DNA of 64,000 nt from Schistosoma haematobium (GCF_000699445.3 NC_067195.1:67886591-67950590), one strand, 5' to 3'. Positions 41,219 to 54,720 are shown, numbered from the stretch's first letter. Notes: generated from the sequence alone by a model not told the origin. Program-made: numbers and translations.

Positions 41219-41606
41219 TTTGTAACTTTATATCAAATTTTTTAAATTATAAACTGTGATATCTACTACAAAACTATTAGAATCGGTGAGCAATAGATAG
41301 TTTTTTACTGCCTAGTTACGAACTCCTAGTTAGTGGTTAAGATATTCAAGTTTCAGTCACTGAGTAGCAAGTTTAAACTCTGCTAAACATTACCTTTAAT
41401 TTCTGTTATGAGTAGAAAGTCTATATTCATTGGTGAATGATTTCTACGCCATTCAGTTTGTGATCCAAACCGATACTGAATCAACATTTACATTTAAAGA
41501 GAGGAATTCATTTCAAACACCTTTATACTATGATTCATAACATTCGGAAGGTTCTATATTATAATTGAATTCTCAGTCAAATAGAACTGTCGTCTGTGTA
41601 TGTAAT

Positions 41607-41632
41607 TATATATATATATATATATATATATA
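41607..41632. repeat. (TA)n microsatellite
   Basis: A 26-bp TA run just downstream of exon C. Confidence 0.9.
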
Positions 41633-41954
41633 AGAAAAGTCGTCATCAAATTGGACAAACTTTCACCAGGGACGTCACATGTTTATTCACTAATAGTGTT
41701 TAAAATTGCCTTACTTTGTTGAAGACAGATTGTCAAATTTCTAAGGTACCTATAGTTGTTGTCATTACTTTATCAATGTCATTAAGACCACAAATATGAA
41801 TTGTAAGACGATTATATTGTATGATGGATCTATATTCTCAGCGTTATTTTTATTCTTTAACCAGGTGAGTAGAATCAAAAAGTGCATCTAGTAGCCGGAT
41901 ACACAAACTTGTGTTTACTACTACAAATAATAATTTTCTCAGTTTAATTCGTGA

Positions 41955-42115
41955 GCTAATCTTATTTTGACCACCATTAAAAGATCAGAAGCACTGGATA
42001 TCTGTTTAGTCCCAGTATGGGGAGCTTCAGAAGTGCATATTCGCAACCCCATATATTCCTTTGGTCTTGTGTACGAATGACTAATCTTTAGACCACCAAG
42101 TCCGTATTCAACTAT
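41955..42115 (-). repeat. hammerhead SINE relic, minus strand
   Basis: On the minus strand the ribozyme block spans 41991-42036 (core CTGAAGC, TAAA for GAAA), followed by a decayed tail (TTTTAATGGTGGTCAAA). The helix I 3' strand CAGTGC is kept. Two core positions (A9, G12) are lost. Confidence 0.6.
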
Positions 42116-42666
42116 TTTAATTTTCAACGTCGATCTACTCGAGATTTAGTGCAACTCTCGTCCATTGTCTGCTAATAATAATTTATACGTTACAGGGAAA
42201 TTGGTTAACTTTAAAATGCACATTATCTAACGACACGGATCACTGGTTTAGACAAAACACATCACCCAACTTAGATTTGCAATTATAACTGAGTATAATT
42301 ACTAACCATATTTAATAGATAATTTGAATTAATTCTTAATTCTTGTTTAAGGTTTATTTGAAATTACTAGATTTTAGTTTACAAACAATCCCCATAAGTG
42401 GTTTATATTTGAAAAGCTATTTGAATTGCTAGAATTAAAAAAACTGACCGTCCCTACTGTACTGGTTACAATGAAGTAATCATATTCAATATACTAATAC
42501 TGAGTGCATACCGATTTATTTTCTATCATCACTGAAAACCACTTTGATAATCTATTGGTAGATGCATCTGTTTTCTTAGTGTACGATATTTTGAACGTTC
42601 TCGATTTTCATATTTTACATAACGAATTGATTTGAGTTAGACAAACATTGTAAACTAGAAAGCATT

Positions 42667-42800
42667 AAACAGTTGTTTTATCTTAGTATGAGATTTCTCA
42701 GTAGTGTGCACAACCATACACTTGGGGTCGAACTCAGGACCTTCGAGTCTCATTACAAACACTTAAGCTTTAGATTACTGAGTCACTGTTCATTGGTTTA
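42667..42800 (-). repeat. hammerhead SINE relic, minus strand
   Basis: On the minus strand, AGTTCGACCCCAAGTG (B box, near 42730) is followed by CACACTACTGAGAAATCTCA and AAGATAAAACAACTG, a heavily decayed ribozyme block. The order matches the family. Confidence 0.5.
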
Positions 42801-43185
42801 TATGTCTAACTTAAATCCATTCACAATATCAATCGCCAGTGATAATAGTTGTTTCACTGCCAACAAGGCTGTGCTCCACTCGTCAGAACTTCTGGTTAGA
42901 ACTCACTTTTCACTTCTTTTTACTTAAATTTCTGGACAATTTTATTGTTTTTTGGAAGAATGTATCGTATATATGATATACGTTGCGTGAACAAAATTTT
43001 GTCATTTTTTCATCTGAAAACATTAGTATAATTACTCGAATTGCTTTTGTATGCTACTTTTCTTAAAAATATTGAGAACACAAAGAAGGGGAGATTAATC
43101 TGACTTAATTCAGTTGACATCCGGAGGTCATTTTTACCCTGTAACGATATATACATGTCTAAGCTTGTATATATGTAATGCGTTG

Positions 43186-43265
43186 ATTATTATTATCACC
43201 ATTATTATCATTATTATCATTATTATTATTATTATTATTATTACTATTATCATTATTATTATTAT
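43186..43265. repeat. (ATT)n microsatellite
   Basis: About 80 bp of ATT units with a few ATC and ACT variants. Confidence 0.9.
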
Positions 43266-44106
43266 ATCTTATCTTTGGGGTCAACATATCAATTTTGTGT
43301 ATAATTACTCTCTTTACTAGTTGGTATTTGTAAGCATGTATGTTTGCTTATTTCATTGTATGTGTTTATCTACTGTTCAAATATAAATGATAACATTAAT
43401 TTTTTTCTAGCTCTTACCATCACTATTGTTTTCGCTTTTTTCACTTCCCATGTGAATTGCAATCTTTCTCCTACTCAAACGATTACAGCAAATATCATTT
43501 TAAGTTGAAATTGAGTCCAAAAATCGAATTCACTCAACACACCGTTATAAGAATGTAATTATTACCAGCATACTTATGTATGGATGTACATGCATGTATA
43601 TATACATACATATATATTAATCCCTTATATATATTCATATATATATAAACGTGTGAAAAGGTTAATAATTGAAATTATAAATTGGTCATTTACTTAAAAT
43701 TGGTGTAAATTACAGACAGAAATGTTTTATGATGTGATGTGTATGTATGTATATATTTATATGTACATGTGTACACCCATCTATCTATACATTGATATAT
43801 ATGTAATACAATGAAGAACACTTTTAGATATCCTGTCATCATCATCATCATCGTCATCAGTATAATGATTTTCACTTTTTGTCTTGATTAAAATACATGA
43901 AAAGTTTCTTTCATCATCAACAACAACAACGACATGAAAAAAGATGAAAAAATAAATAAATAAGTATAAAAAGGTTGTGTTTTTTTATTTTAAAAAAAAC
44001 GATGTATACCACCATGCAGGAAATGAAAGTGTGAACTCAATTAGATTAAAAGCTCTAATTATATTGACAGTTTTTATCAAGAGAATTGATGTTAACAGTG
44101 TGTATA

Positions 44107-44148
44107 AGTGAGTGAGTAAGTGAGTGAGTGAGTGAGTGAGTGAATGAG
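44107..44148. repeat. (GAGT)n microsatellite
   Basis: Ten or so tandem GTGA/GAGT units with one GTAA and one GAAT variant. Confidence 0.9.
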
Positions 44149-44590
44149 GATGAAATAATTTGAAGGAATGACACTCTTTTTAAGTGTAAATATGTGAATG
44201 AATTAATCTCAAGTTCACTTAATCACTATGTTTATTTCATCATCTCTATATAATTATTAAATTAAATAATTATCATTAATTTATTGTAAAATAAAATGAA
44301 TTTATAATAGTTTACCTGATTTAAATAAAACTTAACTACTAACAATTATAAAGCATCAGTAGAAAGGAGAGTTTACTATTTTAAAATTCACTATAGTGAT
44401 TTTAATGTTATGGATATTTAAAAAACAAAAACAAAAAAAAGAGAATAAATAAAGAAAAAAAGCCTCATTTCTACTTAGTTCGAACCATTTAACGACTTGT
44501 TACTTTACATATTCATGTAAAATCTCTTAACAAATAACCTCATTATAATTCCTATATATTATATTCAGTTAATTGATAATAATCAAAATA

Positions 44591-44670
44591 ATTTCAATAG
44601 TTGAGATCATGAGTCAATGGAAAACCTGATGATGTAGCTTCAATTCACTCATGATCTCAACTTTTGAAAT
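44591..44670. repeat. short foldback, 24-bp arms
   Basis: The left arm 44591-44614 and right arm 44647-44670 are reverse complements with one mismatch; the loop is 32 bp. Nothing known to me explains it; it could be a MITE remnant or a structured RNA element. Confidence 0.8.
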
Positions 44671-44980
44671 TACTACAATATCCATGAAACCACTTCTGAA
44701 CTTAAAATAATCTTTACATTGAATAATCTTCATAAATCTCCAAATAATAATCATATCTTCAGTAGTGATTAGTTTTGTAACGAATTCCTAAGATTTTAAT
44801 CAGAATTTATAATGCATAGAGTTCATTCATGTTACAAAATGGGATCAATATCGTCAGCAACAATAATAATTAATAATTGCTATGTATCATGAATTAATAT
44901 TAACTATACAAAGGAATTGTTGACTAACTTAATGAATTTAAAATATATTATGTTCACTTGTAAATTAGACACTTGATCAA

Positions 44981-45090
44981 TTTTGATTGAGATTGATGAT
45001 AGACCACTATTGAAAATCTGGAAGCACTGGACGGCCGTTCCGTCCTATTGTGGGACTTCTCAGTAGTGCGCATTCACGATCAATTGCTTG
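44981..45090 (-). repeat. hammerhead SINE, ribozyme and tail only, minus strand
   Basis: The ribozyme block is 45024-45069. Helix I GCACTA/CAGTGC has one mismatch, the core is CTGAGAA (G8 to A), helix II GTCC/GGAC is perfect, and GGAA replaces GAAA. Helix III and the GTC site are intact. The tail TTTTCAATAGTGGTCTA follows. The tRNA-like head is missing. Confidence 0.75.
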
Positions 45091-46189
45091 ATCTTGTGAA
45101 GAGTAAATCTTACTTCATTTGTCACCTTTAACTTATTTAATGATAGTTTTAAATAGTAAAAAAAACTGGTTGGAAATTATTTCAAGAAGTGAATACATCA
45201 TAAAGTTTGAAAATCTATTTTATTATTATTAATATTATGACTAATGGCTTTATTGAATATTACAGTTTTGGTACAATATAGAATTCCCAGCACAAAATAC
45301 TTCAACAAATTTCCTTTTCTTATTTCTTGGTCAATTCTGATGATGAATATTGAATAATCGGCAGTTAGATGTTAGCAGTTCAGGAATCGATATTTGAATA
45401 AGGTTCATTCTTTTCAATGTATATTGCCAGTCAACATGATGTTTCTGATTGTACTTTTCTTTAACTTGTACATTGAAAGGTTATAAACTTTCCATAAACG
45501 CGCCTGAATAGGGTTATAAGATTAATAGACATTATGTAGTGTTAAAATAGAATAAAAAGTGGTAACTTGTTGAAATATCTAGATGACAGGAAAAGGTAGC
45601 TGAAATATTCAAGCAGGCCACCGATGATTATCTGAATTAGATTATCTAAATATACATAAAACACAAGTCTGTAATATCATATTTGTTTACATTCACTAAT
45701 TCATTATTAATTATAAATCTCTTTTAATTATACCTTCAGATCGTCATTATAACATTCACCTTTTAGTTAACTTAATTTAAAAATACGAGTACAATCAATT
45801 CAGATATAAGGCAATGGTCAGGAAGAGAAAAGAAAATACACCAATTTCAACTTCTGTTTAAAATGATAAATACATTTGTGTAGATTATTAAAATTCATCC
45901 TCTCTATATAAACATAATGGTACAATATTAATACTGATAAGTGGGTTGGTTCTGCAACTTTAGATAAGATGAATTTGATCAGAAATGAATAATGATAAGC
46001 ACAATAATCGACTGAATTCATAAGCCATGTAACGTCATCAATGCTATTGTGTTTCATTTAAAGAAAGTTAATAACATTACAATCTAATCATTTAACTCAT
46101 TCAACCATTAAGTTATATTCTATTCAGTCCTAACTTTGATTCACTATCTCGCTGCATATTTATTGCATTATAAATTAATGAACTAACTG

Positions 46190-46435
46190 TGGTGTGTGTT
46201 ACTGATGTTGACATATATAAGTAGTATGTATCGCCAGTCGAAAGTGGAATGCCTGGCGGCAGAAGGTTGAGAAGATCCAAGAAAAGAGGACGAAACAAGA
46301 GTGTGGTTGGTATGGAAATGAACAATAAAGTCTGAGACAATCGATGAACAATTTGCAAATGAAGTATTTACTGTATGGTTCTAAGATTTTAATAAGAGAT
46401 TCTGTAATTTTGTATTGTTATAAATATTGTCGTCC
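46190..46435 (+). repeat. dispersed repeat family R2, copy 1
   Basis: It shares ATATAAGTAGTATGTA near 46214, AATGCCTGGC near 46249, ACAATCGATGA near 46337 and AAATGAAGTATTTACTGTAT near 46356 with copies at 49625-49870, 56360-56660 and 61795-62035. There is no open frame conserved across copies and no clear tail, so the class is unknown. Confidence 0.65.
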
Positions 46436-46439
46436 TTAC

Positions 46440-46875
46440 GTGTGTGTCCTCGCTTAAATGTTTAAGGCATACCTTACCTCTTTTGGGGTATAGACCACTA
46501 ACAAGGAATTTCCAATCTACTGTCTCTTAGGCTGTCCTTCTTACTTATTCCTAAATACCATTCGTGCTTATTATGTTTCTCGAATTTCTCGAGCTGTATA
46601 TTTTGGTCTCATGTTTTTTTAAGGAATTTCAAGCTAGGACTAGCCTTGTAATTTAGTTTGACGATTTCAACAAAGTTTGCCCTATACAATTTTAGCGTCT
46701 CCTAATTTCTCCAGCTGGAAGCTGGTTTATTCTCTACCACAGTAGGTTGTTGCTTATGGTTTCCAAAGATACTGAGTACCTTGGGTAGAAAGTTGTTTAC
46801 AGATACCTGTATCTTTTTGACGATGATTGTGTTAGGTCTCGAAGTTTCAGCTCCGTTTTTTCAGTACCCCGTAAC
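46440..46875 (-). mobile_element. RTE-clade LINE relic, 3' end
   Basis: Bases 46710-46860 align with 10940-11085 (CAGCTGGAAGCTGGTTTATT; CTGTATCTTTTTGACGAT). Bases 46460-46570 resemble the reverse complement of the 3' terminal fragment at 9180-9240. It is a minus-strand, strongly decayed copy. Confidence 0.65.
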
Positions 46876-47847
46876 ATAAAATATTGTTTAATGGATTTTA
46901 CGAAATCGTCATATATAATTAAATACCACTATTGGTGACTTTTTCAAGGTTCTGCAATACTTTTCAACCAAAAAAATGTATTTATCTTGTGGGTTATACA
47001 AATTAATTGATTTTTCTTGTTATTATCAGTTGGTGGGTGCCGGCATGTAAGTTAAACTGGATTCAACTCGATAATCAAGTGCACATTCGTGTATTCAACT
47101 TTAAATTACACTTGTTATACGCGGGATACTACTACTAATACTTCTGCTACTTCTGGACAAACAAATTATATTAAGCAGGGTTCAAACTAGAGACAATGTT
47201 CCAGAGTTGAATCCTTCATCCACAGAACCATAGAATGTATTAGTAGTACACGGGTTATGAATTCTGATAATTTGGCTTAATATTTAAAAAAAAAATAGGT
47301 GAACATGAACTTACTCATAAGTTTATAGCTTAAACCAAAGTGATCTGACCTAATTCTCCTTATTTTTTCTCTTCTCTATTTGACTCTCTCTCTCTTCCAC
47401 TCTGTCTTTCAGGTTATACAACTTGCTTTCTGATTTAATAACACATTCATGAATTTGTTATTCATCAAAAAGTCATTATTCACTTCATACATTTAATTCA
47501 GTGTATATGACTTTGCCTTACCTGACTACTTTACTCATGTGTTTTAATGTAACTGAAAACTTTAGTTACATTACATTCGTTCTCTACATTTCCATTTATC
47601 TATCTATGTATCTCTGCATATCTGTCTGTCTATCTGATTATTTATTTAACTATATACAAATATCCCTGGGACGGATATTACATTACTATGTAACAAAGAT
47701 ATACAAACAACGTTGATGAAAATATATAAACCAATCATCAAGACCATTTCGTTTATTCCCTACTCTACATTCTATTTTTAATTATTTCTTTTTTAAATTA
47801 CATATACTCAATTTATCTTTACATACTTAGCTATCTATCCGCTTATT

Positions 47848-47879
47848 TATCTATCTATCTATCTATCTACCTATCTATA
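47848..47879. repeat. (ATCT)n microsatellite
   Basis: A run of ATCT units in a broader CTAT-rich stretch (about 47590-47930). Confidence 0.85.
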
Positions 47880-48047
47880 AACTTACTTATTTACTTGCTT
47901 ATTTAATCTATCTATCTACGTATCTCTCTGTATCTGTCAGTTACAAATCATTATTTCCTCTTAGTTCATTCTGTTGTATTCACTCACTCGAATGATGTAA
48001 AATGTTTGCTAATGCCTGTATATTTCTATGGTGTATAGTTTATTTCA

Positions 48048-48050
<3 letters not shown>

Positions 48051-48112
<62 letters not shown>
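48051..48112. repeat. (TA)n microsatellite
   Basis: A 62-bp pure TA run. Confidence 0.95.
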
Positions 48113-48115
<3 letters not shown>

Positions 48116-49624
48116 GTTTGTGGAGATTGTATACATACAATTGAATAGTACATAATGACATATATTTTGCTTGTTTAATAACAATAATTAAATATACAAT
48201 ATGTTTATAATGTTTATCACTCTAGCTGGTTACAAGTTATAAATGATGTTTGTGTACATGTATTGATTTGTGTATTAGTTTCCCTTTTGAAAATGTTTTT
48301 TTGTCCTTTTCTCTTCTTGTTTATTCAAATACTATTAGTGTTATTCGTTGTTATTTGTTAGTATTTCTGTTATTCGTGATGGTCTTAATGTAATATTATC
48401 AATCTACCAACCAATCAACTATTCACTCATTCATCATTCTACTAAACACATTTTCATATAATAGTAATAATAATAATAGTGTTATATAATGTATGTGTTC
48501 AACATCTATACATGAATGTTGGAAAATATTTTTAATGTTTCTGTCATATTTCGTTTGTTAAAAAGGTAAGAATAATATTAGTTGAAACAGAAAGGGAATT
48601 ATTTTTACACAACAATATTATCCCTATGAGTAGTGTATGCCAGTAGTATTCATTCAGCCATCAATATTGTTAGAATAGAATGAAATAATAATTATTATTG
48701 GGTCTATTAGGACATGAAAACACATGTATATACATAAAAATAATGACGATAACAATTTCATACAAAACCTGTTTGCTTATAGTTGAAATTGTATACATAT
48801 ATATTTATAGTATATGTTTGTGTGTGTTTGATAAATTGAAAGAAAGGAACGAGTACAGAGGATCCGATAGTACAATGGATATGATTGATTACCCAATTAT
48901 TATCTCTATTTCATCTTTTATTCACGCCATGCATACATCTCGTTTTGTTTCTCTCTCTCTCTCTTTATCTGTTCCATCAACACCATATACTCACTGGTAT
49001 ATTGTAAGTGCTAAACAGAAATACACTATTGATAGCTATGAATCAAAGCAAAATATACAAAGAAAATTAAAGAAGATTGATATCTGTCTTACAATTAATT
49101 TACCATCTGTATTTACAAATTATAACATGAATATAATATGATAATGTTTGTACAGCAGTTCTAATTTAGCCTGTTTTTTTTATCAATGTCAGTAAAGATA
49201 AAGATTTTTTAGTATTTAATCAGTGATATGTTAGTTTTAGTAAGAACAGATTAATTCCAGCTTAATTTTCTACAGCTAGGATGGAAGGAAGAAACAGTAG
49301 ATATATTAAAATTCACAAGATAATTTACAAAATTTGAAATATAACCTCTCCAATAGGTGTTAGTTAACCAAAAGCTTAAATCCAAGAGTCATTTTTGATT
49401 ACTATCAACTGCCTAACGTCAAGCAATTGGGTATTACTATATAGAGTCACTATGACTAATAACATCAATGCAGCGCGCTCGATACTGTTCAGTCATTTGA
49501 TTACAAGATATTGTTTAACACTAAATGGTTATTTAGTGTGATTTCATTTCTACTAGAGTCCACCCATGATTTTAAATAGCTCATTGGTATTGTAGTGAAC
49601 GAAGACTTGGTGGGGAAAATCAAT

Positions 49625-49870
49625 TTACTATCTTATGCAAACTACACAGTGCCTTTATAAACTGTGAGAATCAAACATATGCATTATCTGCACATCTTTC
49701 TTGAGTTGTCCTTTATATACACTATCATTCTTCCAATCTCGCTGTTATTTCGGTTGCTCCGTGTTCTCCTTCTTATTCAGTTTATTTCAATCTTTTCTTG
49801 TAAGTAATCCATTTCCTATTCCTTCTACATACTACTTATATCTGTCCGCATAAATAGAGTATATCACAGT
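49625..49870 (-). repeat. dispersed repeat family R2, copy 2
   Basis: On the minus strand, GACAGATATAAGTAGTATGT near 49850, AAGGACAACTCAAGAAAG near 49700 and TTCTCACAGTTTATAAAGG near 49665 match the copy at 61813-62010 in order. More diverged in the middle. Confidence 0.6.
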
Positions 49871-50277
49871 ATATCTGTCATTGTGATACTGGTTACTACA
49901 TGATAACATTAATGCCTACAGTATTACAGATACACATTGCTGACGAGTATCAGCTAACTTTAAATCTAGATTAAGAATGACTTCCTGTCTATTGTTTCCG
50001 ATCACCTCAACAAAGTTACCGAGAGTATTACAAATTGTAAATATTTCAAAAGTCGAATATACTAATTATTATTCATTATTTTAAAGTTTATCTAACTGAT
50101 TACTGTTGAATATTAAAAAAAGATAAATTCTGATAGAACATACTGTTTTCGTTAAATAACATCTATCCAACAACAACACTCAATGTATATCATTTTGTAA
50201 TGATTGAAAAAATTATTATAACTCTACCAATTGTGTTTATTTACTGCTACTTAGATTTGATCATAGAGAAGTATTCT

Positions 50278-50783
50278 CACTGTATGTTTTATTTATTTAT
50301 TTATTTATTTTAACACATAGATATTGGTACAAGGAGGCACCAAATACATATGCGCCACACAAATCTCATTCGATATGTGTGAGGGCTGTGATAATGCCCA
50401 GGTGCCCAAACAGAAGCAGGTGGTTTTCTTAGGAGGCCATACCCCGAGCCTTCGACCTGAAGGTTTGATCCACAAGGCAGTGGAGCCTCGTAAGGAGATG
50501 CATTCTCATGGAAGCCGGTGACCAACAATTGGTTCATACGCCATTTGTCCCCGCAGGATACTGGAGCCCATGTGCATCATTGGTTTGGGATCCGGTTAAA
50601 GAGCCGGACATTCGCTTTTCATCCTCTCATTTTCGTAAACAACAGTAATGCCACGAGAAGGCAGTGAGTAGGACTTCCCTGGCAGAGGCTATATATGCGT
50701 GGCCATGTGAGAGCATTTTGAGAGGGAGAGCGGACTCTCCCCACTGTCGGCCGTACCAGAGCATTTGGGGGCACTGTATGTTT

Positions 50784-50785
<2 letters not shown>
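50278..50785 (-). mobile_element. 480-bp retroposon, copy 2, with target-site duplication
   Basis: CACTGTATGTTTTA occurs at 50278-50291 and again at 50772-50785, flanking a body nearly identical to 32487-32967. The minus-strand 3' tail is (AAAT)n, here longer than in copy 1. Fresh duplications and high identity indicate recent activity. A (TA)n tract starts just after the right duplication. Confidence 0.88.

Positions 50786-50786
<1 letters not shown>

Positions 50787-50828
<42 letters not shown>
50787..50828. repeat. (TA)n microsatellite
   Basis: A 42-bp TA run adjoining the retroposon at 50278-50785. Confidence 0.95.
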
Positions 50829-50832
<4 letters not shown>

Positions 50833-50997
50833 AATCTTTTCACTCAGTTCCTTAACAAACTATTCATTGTCTTCTTTTTTAATTTATTCACTTCTATATA
50901 AATAAATTTGTATAGATAATAAGTGTTAATGATTGTCAAATGTATAAACTTGTTCACAATTAATTATACATAGGAATGTATTTAATAGTACAATCAT

Positions 50998-51011
50998 ATT
51001 ATTATTATTAC

Positions 51012-51046
<35 letters not shown>
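50998..51046. repeat. (ATT)n microsatellite
   Basis: ATT units with one ACT interruption. Confidence 0.9.
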
Positions 51047-51844
51047 GTTTCTCAATGAAAGCTTAATTATATTTAAATGAAAGTACTCTGAATTATATAA
51101 TGTAAATTTAGCTAAAATAGTCATCCTTTTTTTTCTTCTGTAAAACACTGTTTCAAAAGATTTTTCAGCAAATACAAAAGGTAACTGATTATATTTTACC
51201 CCTTTTTTCTAGTTAATATATTCCTTATATGATAAACAATGAATCATTTAATAGAATTATCACTTATTATTATTATTATCATTAATAGTTCTCTCATGAA
51301 CAGGTGTAAGTCTGGGTCAATTCACACTGCATCGTTTTTGTTGAATTCATTTGCGTGTGCATCTATAACTGAATGTATTCCCTTTGTGTTTGTATTATTT
51401 TCTTAGAAGAATATACACATGGTCAATAAAGTAATTGTATTATGGTTATAATACTAAATATGAGTAGAATATATATATATTTCTATGTTATAAATATATT
51501 ACTTCCAATAAATATAATAGTAACGGTTAAAGAAGAACAACAACAAAAAAAGCCATTTAAAAAGGTGTTTGTCATAGGGAAAAAAATAATAAAAGAATAG
51601 ATTACCTTAATCAATAAATGTATTTATTGATATTACTTAAAAGATATTGTACTTAATTCACTTAAAGACTGTGGTGTTTTTATGTGATAACAATGCTGAA
51701 GTAAAAGATGATAACAATGATGATGGTGATGATGATGATGATGAATCGATAGATGAATAATACCATGGTTATTTATTGATTAAATAAATATTCAATATGT
51801 TTTTACTGTATTCAATCAAGAACAAATGGAAATAACTGTAGTTA

Positions 51845-51887
<43 letters not shown>
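51845..51887. repeat. (ATT)n microsatellite
   Basis: A pure 43-bp ATT run. Confidence 0.9.
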
Positions 51888-51889
<2 letters not shown>

Positions 51890-52399
51890 CATATTTGTAT
51901 TCATTTCTGATAGATAAAAAAATAAGTTTAATTTTGAATGAGTGATACCTTAGTTGCAGAAAATTGAGAAAAAGATTATTAGATGATGAACTTATTTCTG
52001 TATTTAATTATTGACTTAATTGGATACATAAATATGGATAAAAATAGGCATCAATATAAAATATGTGCCATAAGGAGATAAGTAAAGCATATTTTAAAGA
52101 AATAGATGAAGACAAGTGAATATAATCAAAAGATAATTAACTGGGTAAAAATAAGTAAGAAAGAGTAGTGTATAGTAAGAAAAACTATTTAATTGAAAAA
52201 GATTACATTTTGGAAAGTTTCTCTTATTTATATGAACAAAGTGAAAGAAAATTATAGAAGCATCATTACTGGCTTCTGTTCTTAGTTGTCTCTGATTACC
52301 ACTGAGTTATATCATCTTTCGGATATTAATCAAAGATTCGTGACGAATCGATGGATTCTAACATTGTACTGCCTTCCCTTATACCATAGCACCATAATA

Positions 52400-53165
52400 T
52401 AAACTGACCAGCTCTTCACTTTTTCCAACCAGTTTTGATAAATAGGGCATGATGTGTAAGTCACCTGAATGACATTCATAGCTTCTGAATCCAATGTTTC
52501 AAGATAATAACACCAGTTGAGTTTTCATTGCAATTGAACACATTACCAAAGCTTTACGCTGCTAACACATTGTCACTACTGAATATTGGCGAACTTTTTT
52601 TGTGACAAGTATGATCGGACACAGTGTCGCCTGGCACCTTTAACTTGAAGAATCTAGGCTTCACAAACATAGAGGAGAACTACTCTCATAGATGGCTCGT
52701 AAACTCAGCCAAAATAACATCACAACGGAGCCAAATATGGTTCAGATCTACACAAGACACTCTAGCCTCCACTGTACATAGATTAATCTCATCATTGACA
52801 CCATCAGGACTTAAATACCTGGATGCACGAACTCTTCAGCTATTTCCAATGGCTCATTACCAGTAGAAAGTGTTAGACAAACCACCCTTCAACAGACAAT
52901 CCCTGAGAAAGTTTAACAAGCCAAATGCGGGTCTGATACCAAGAAATTCAACAACTTTTAGTCTGAAATAATTACATGTACTTTGACTCTTGGAGGAGGG
53001 TAGAGGTACGATCAATTGATCCACGACCAGAACGAAAACAAGTCTGCTTCTCAAGATTTAGTCTTCCACAGGTTGTGGACGCTATGCGACATAGGGCAGA
53101 AGCCAGTAGTTTAGACACAGTCAGAAGTAGACTTGTAAGTTTATAGTAATTACGCATATTGTGTA
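52400..53165 (-). pseudogene. second-type LINE reverse transcriptase relic (CR1-like)
   Basis: Minus-strand translation, in pieces with frame changes, shows LASALCRIASTTCGRLNLEK and then FRSGRGSIDRTSTL near 53000. These match the fingers region of CR1-like RTs, where EQAGFRPGRG is usual. KVVEFLGIRPAFGLLNFL follows near 52920, at motif A; both expected Asp residues there read Gly. Further on (52600-52850) INDEINLCTVEARVSCVDLN matches the conserved block after the YLGS motif. The lineage differs from the RTE copies elsewhere in the window. It is old and inactive. Confidence 0.7.
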
Positions 53166-54599
53166 GGCCCTTCTTAAAAATAATATGTATTAAATAATAA
53201 TAAATATATAGATATTCAAAGTTACTTGGAATATACGATCTCAAATAGTCAGTTTCTGTTATCTAATCGGTTATGTTAATTAAATTATATAGGTTGTATC
53301 ACAAGATGACTATCAAGTTTATTTATCTGTATTAATTAAATGCAACTATTTATTTGAAGTTATCAGCATAGGTTTTATACTGACTGACGAGCATCCTCAT
53401 GAAGTACTTGATAAAATAGTGTTATTTATGAATTATGTAACCATTGATATTTTTTTATGACTTTATCTAATGTATAATAGGCACTTAGCTAGTCGGAATG
53501 TATCAAACAGAATAAATTTTTACATTGGAGCAAATGACTTATTGGTTAAAAGTACTTGGTTTTCAACTAATTTATACTAAAAATTCATACCGTCTACTAA
53601 CTTATCTACTTTAATTTGAACAGTCACGTACTTTTTAAAGATCTAGAGTAATAATGTACTGTTTACAGTTGAATGAATCAATACAGATAAATATAGAAAT
53701 AACTGAGTTTTACAAACTATTCAGTCAATGATAATAGACTGATTAATGAGAATTTGTGTTGAATCAACTTGATTCCGTGACACTGTAGAGATGATTGATT
53801 GTCAAATAGTTCGAGTCGCATTGTTTTCTATTTGTTTTTACTTAATTTTCTCAACTCATACTGTTGACAAATATCTAAAGTTGTTCTGTTTTTGCAAATT
53901 TCACGATTTTTCCCTGGTGTTATTACATAAACATACTTGTGCTCTTAACCAATATTGATACAAGTGTATGTGTATATTCAGTATTAAGTTGTTTTTATTA
54001 TTGAATGTTTTATGTTGTTTTTTTATTGTAACATTTTCTGTTAAACACTTAATGACTATTAGTTGTGAAACAGTCTACTTTTCTCTTGGTTGGCTTTTTG
54101 TTAACTATACATTATCTGAAGAGTGTTTTCACAGCTCTTATAATTTCAACAATGAAAATATAGAATATTCTGTTGTCTTCCATTGTTATTGTTTGTTTTC
54201 CACCACAGTAACTTAAACATGTATTAAATGAGTTGGAATAAAAATGAACAAATAATAAACAATACAGCTCAAATTCTGTACAAAATTGTTTTAGTACAAT
54301 CATGTATATACACCTATATATTACTGAATAGTAATAATAAGTAGTTTCATTGGAGAGTGAATGTTAATTATTTTTATAATGAACACTTGTTTAACATAAT
54401 TTTTTTTGATAAATGTCATTTATTTTCAATTAAAGAATAAGACTATTTTTAAAAATGCATAAAGGACTGCTGGCATATTCACATATAATACAATATGAAT
54501 AAGTTTATTTATGAAGTATTCATTTAGTTGTTGAGCCATCAACAAAATAGAGAATATTGAAGTGTGTGTTAAATTCAAATTCACAATAATTACGACGAA

Positions 54600-54720
54600 G
54601 AGATGAGAAGTTGGTTCACTCCTAAGGAGCCCCACATTAGGATGAAATGGCCATCCAGTGATCCCAGGTTTTCAATGATGGCTTAACTTAGATCACTGAA
54701 TAACTTTGGTGAAATTCAAT
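54600..54720 (+). repeat. hammerhead SINE, ribozyme and tail only
   Basis: The ribozyme block is about 54616-54661: core CTAAGGA (G5 to A), helix II GCCC/GGAT, GAAA intact, triplet ATC. The tail GGTTTTCAATGATGGCTTAA follows near 54668. The head is missing. Confidence 0.7.

Noticed and set aside
47297..47333. Possible next zinc-finger exon reading GEHELTHKFIA then stop
   Set aside because: The acceptor is preceded by an A-run rather than pyrimidines, and the peptide contains no finger; too weak to annotate.
48698..49141. 147-codon + frame
   Set aside because: It runs through simple sequence and CTCT repeats; no domain or conserved motif.
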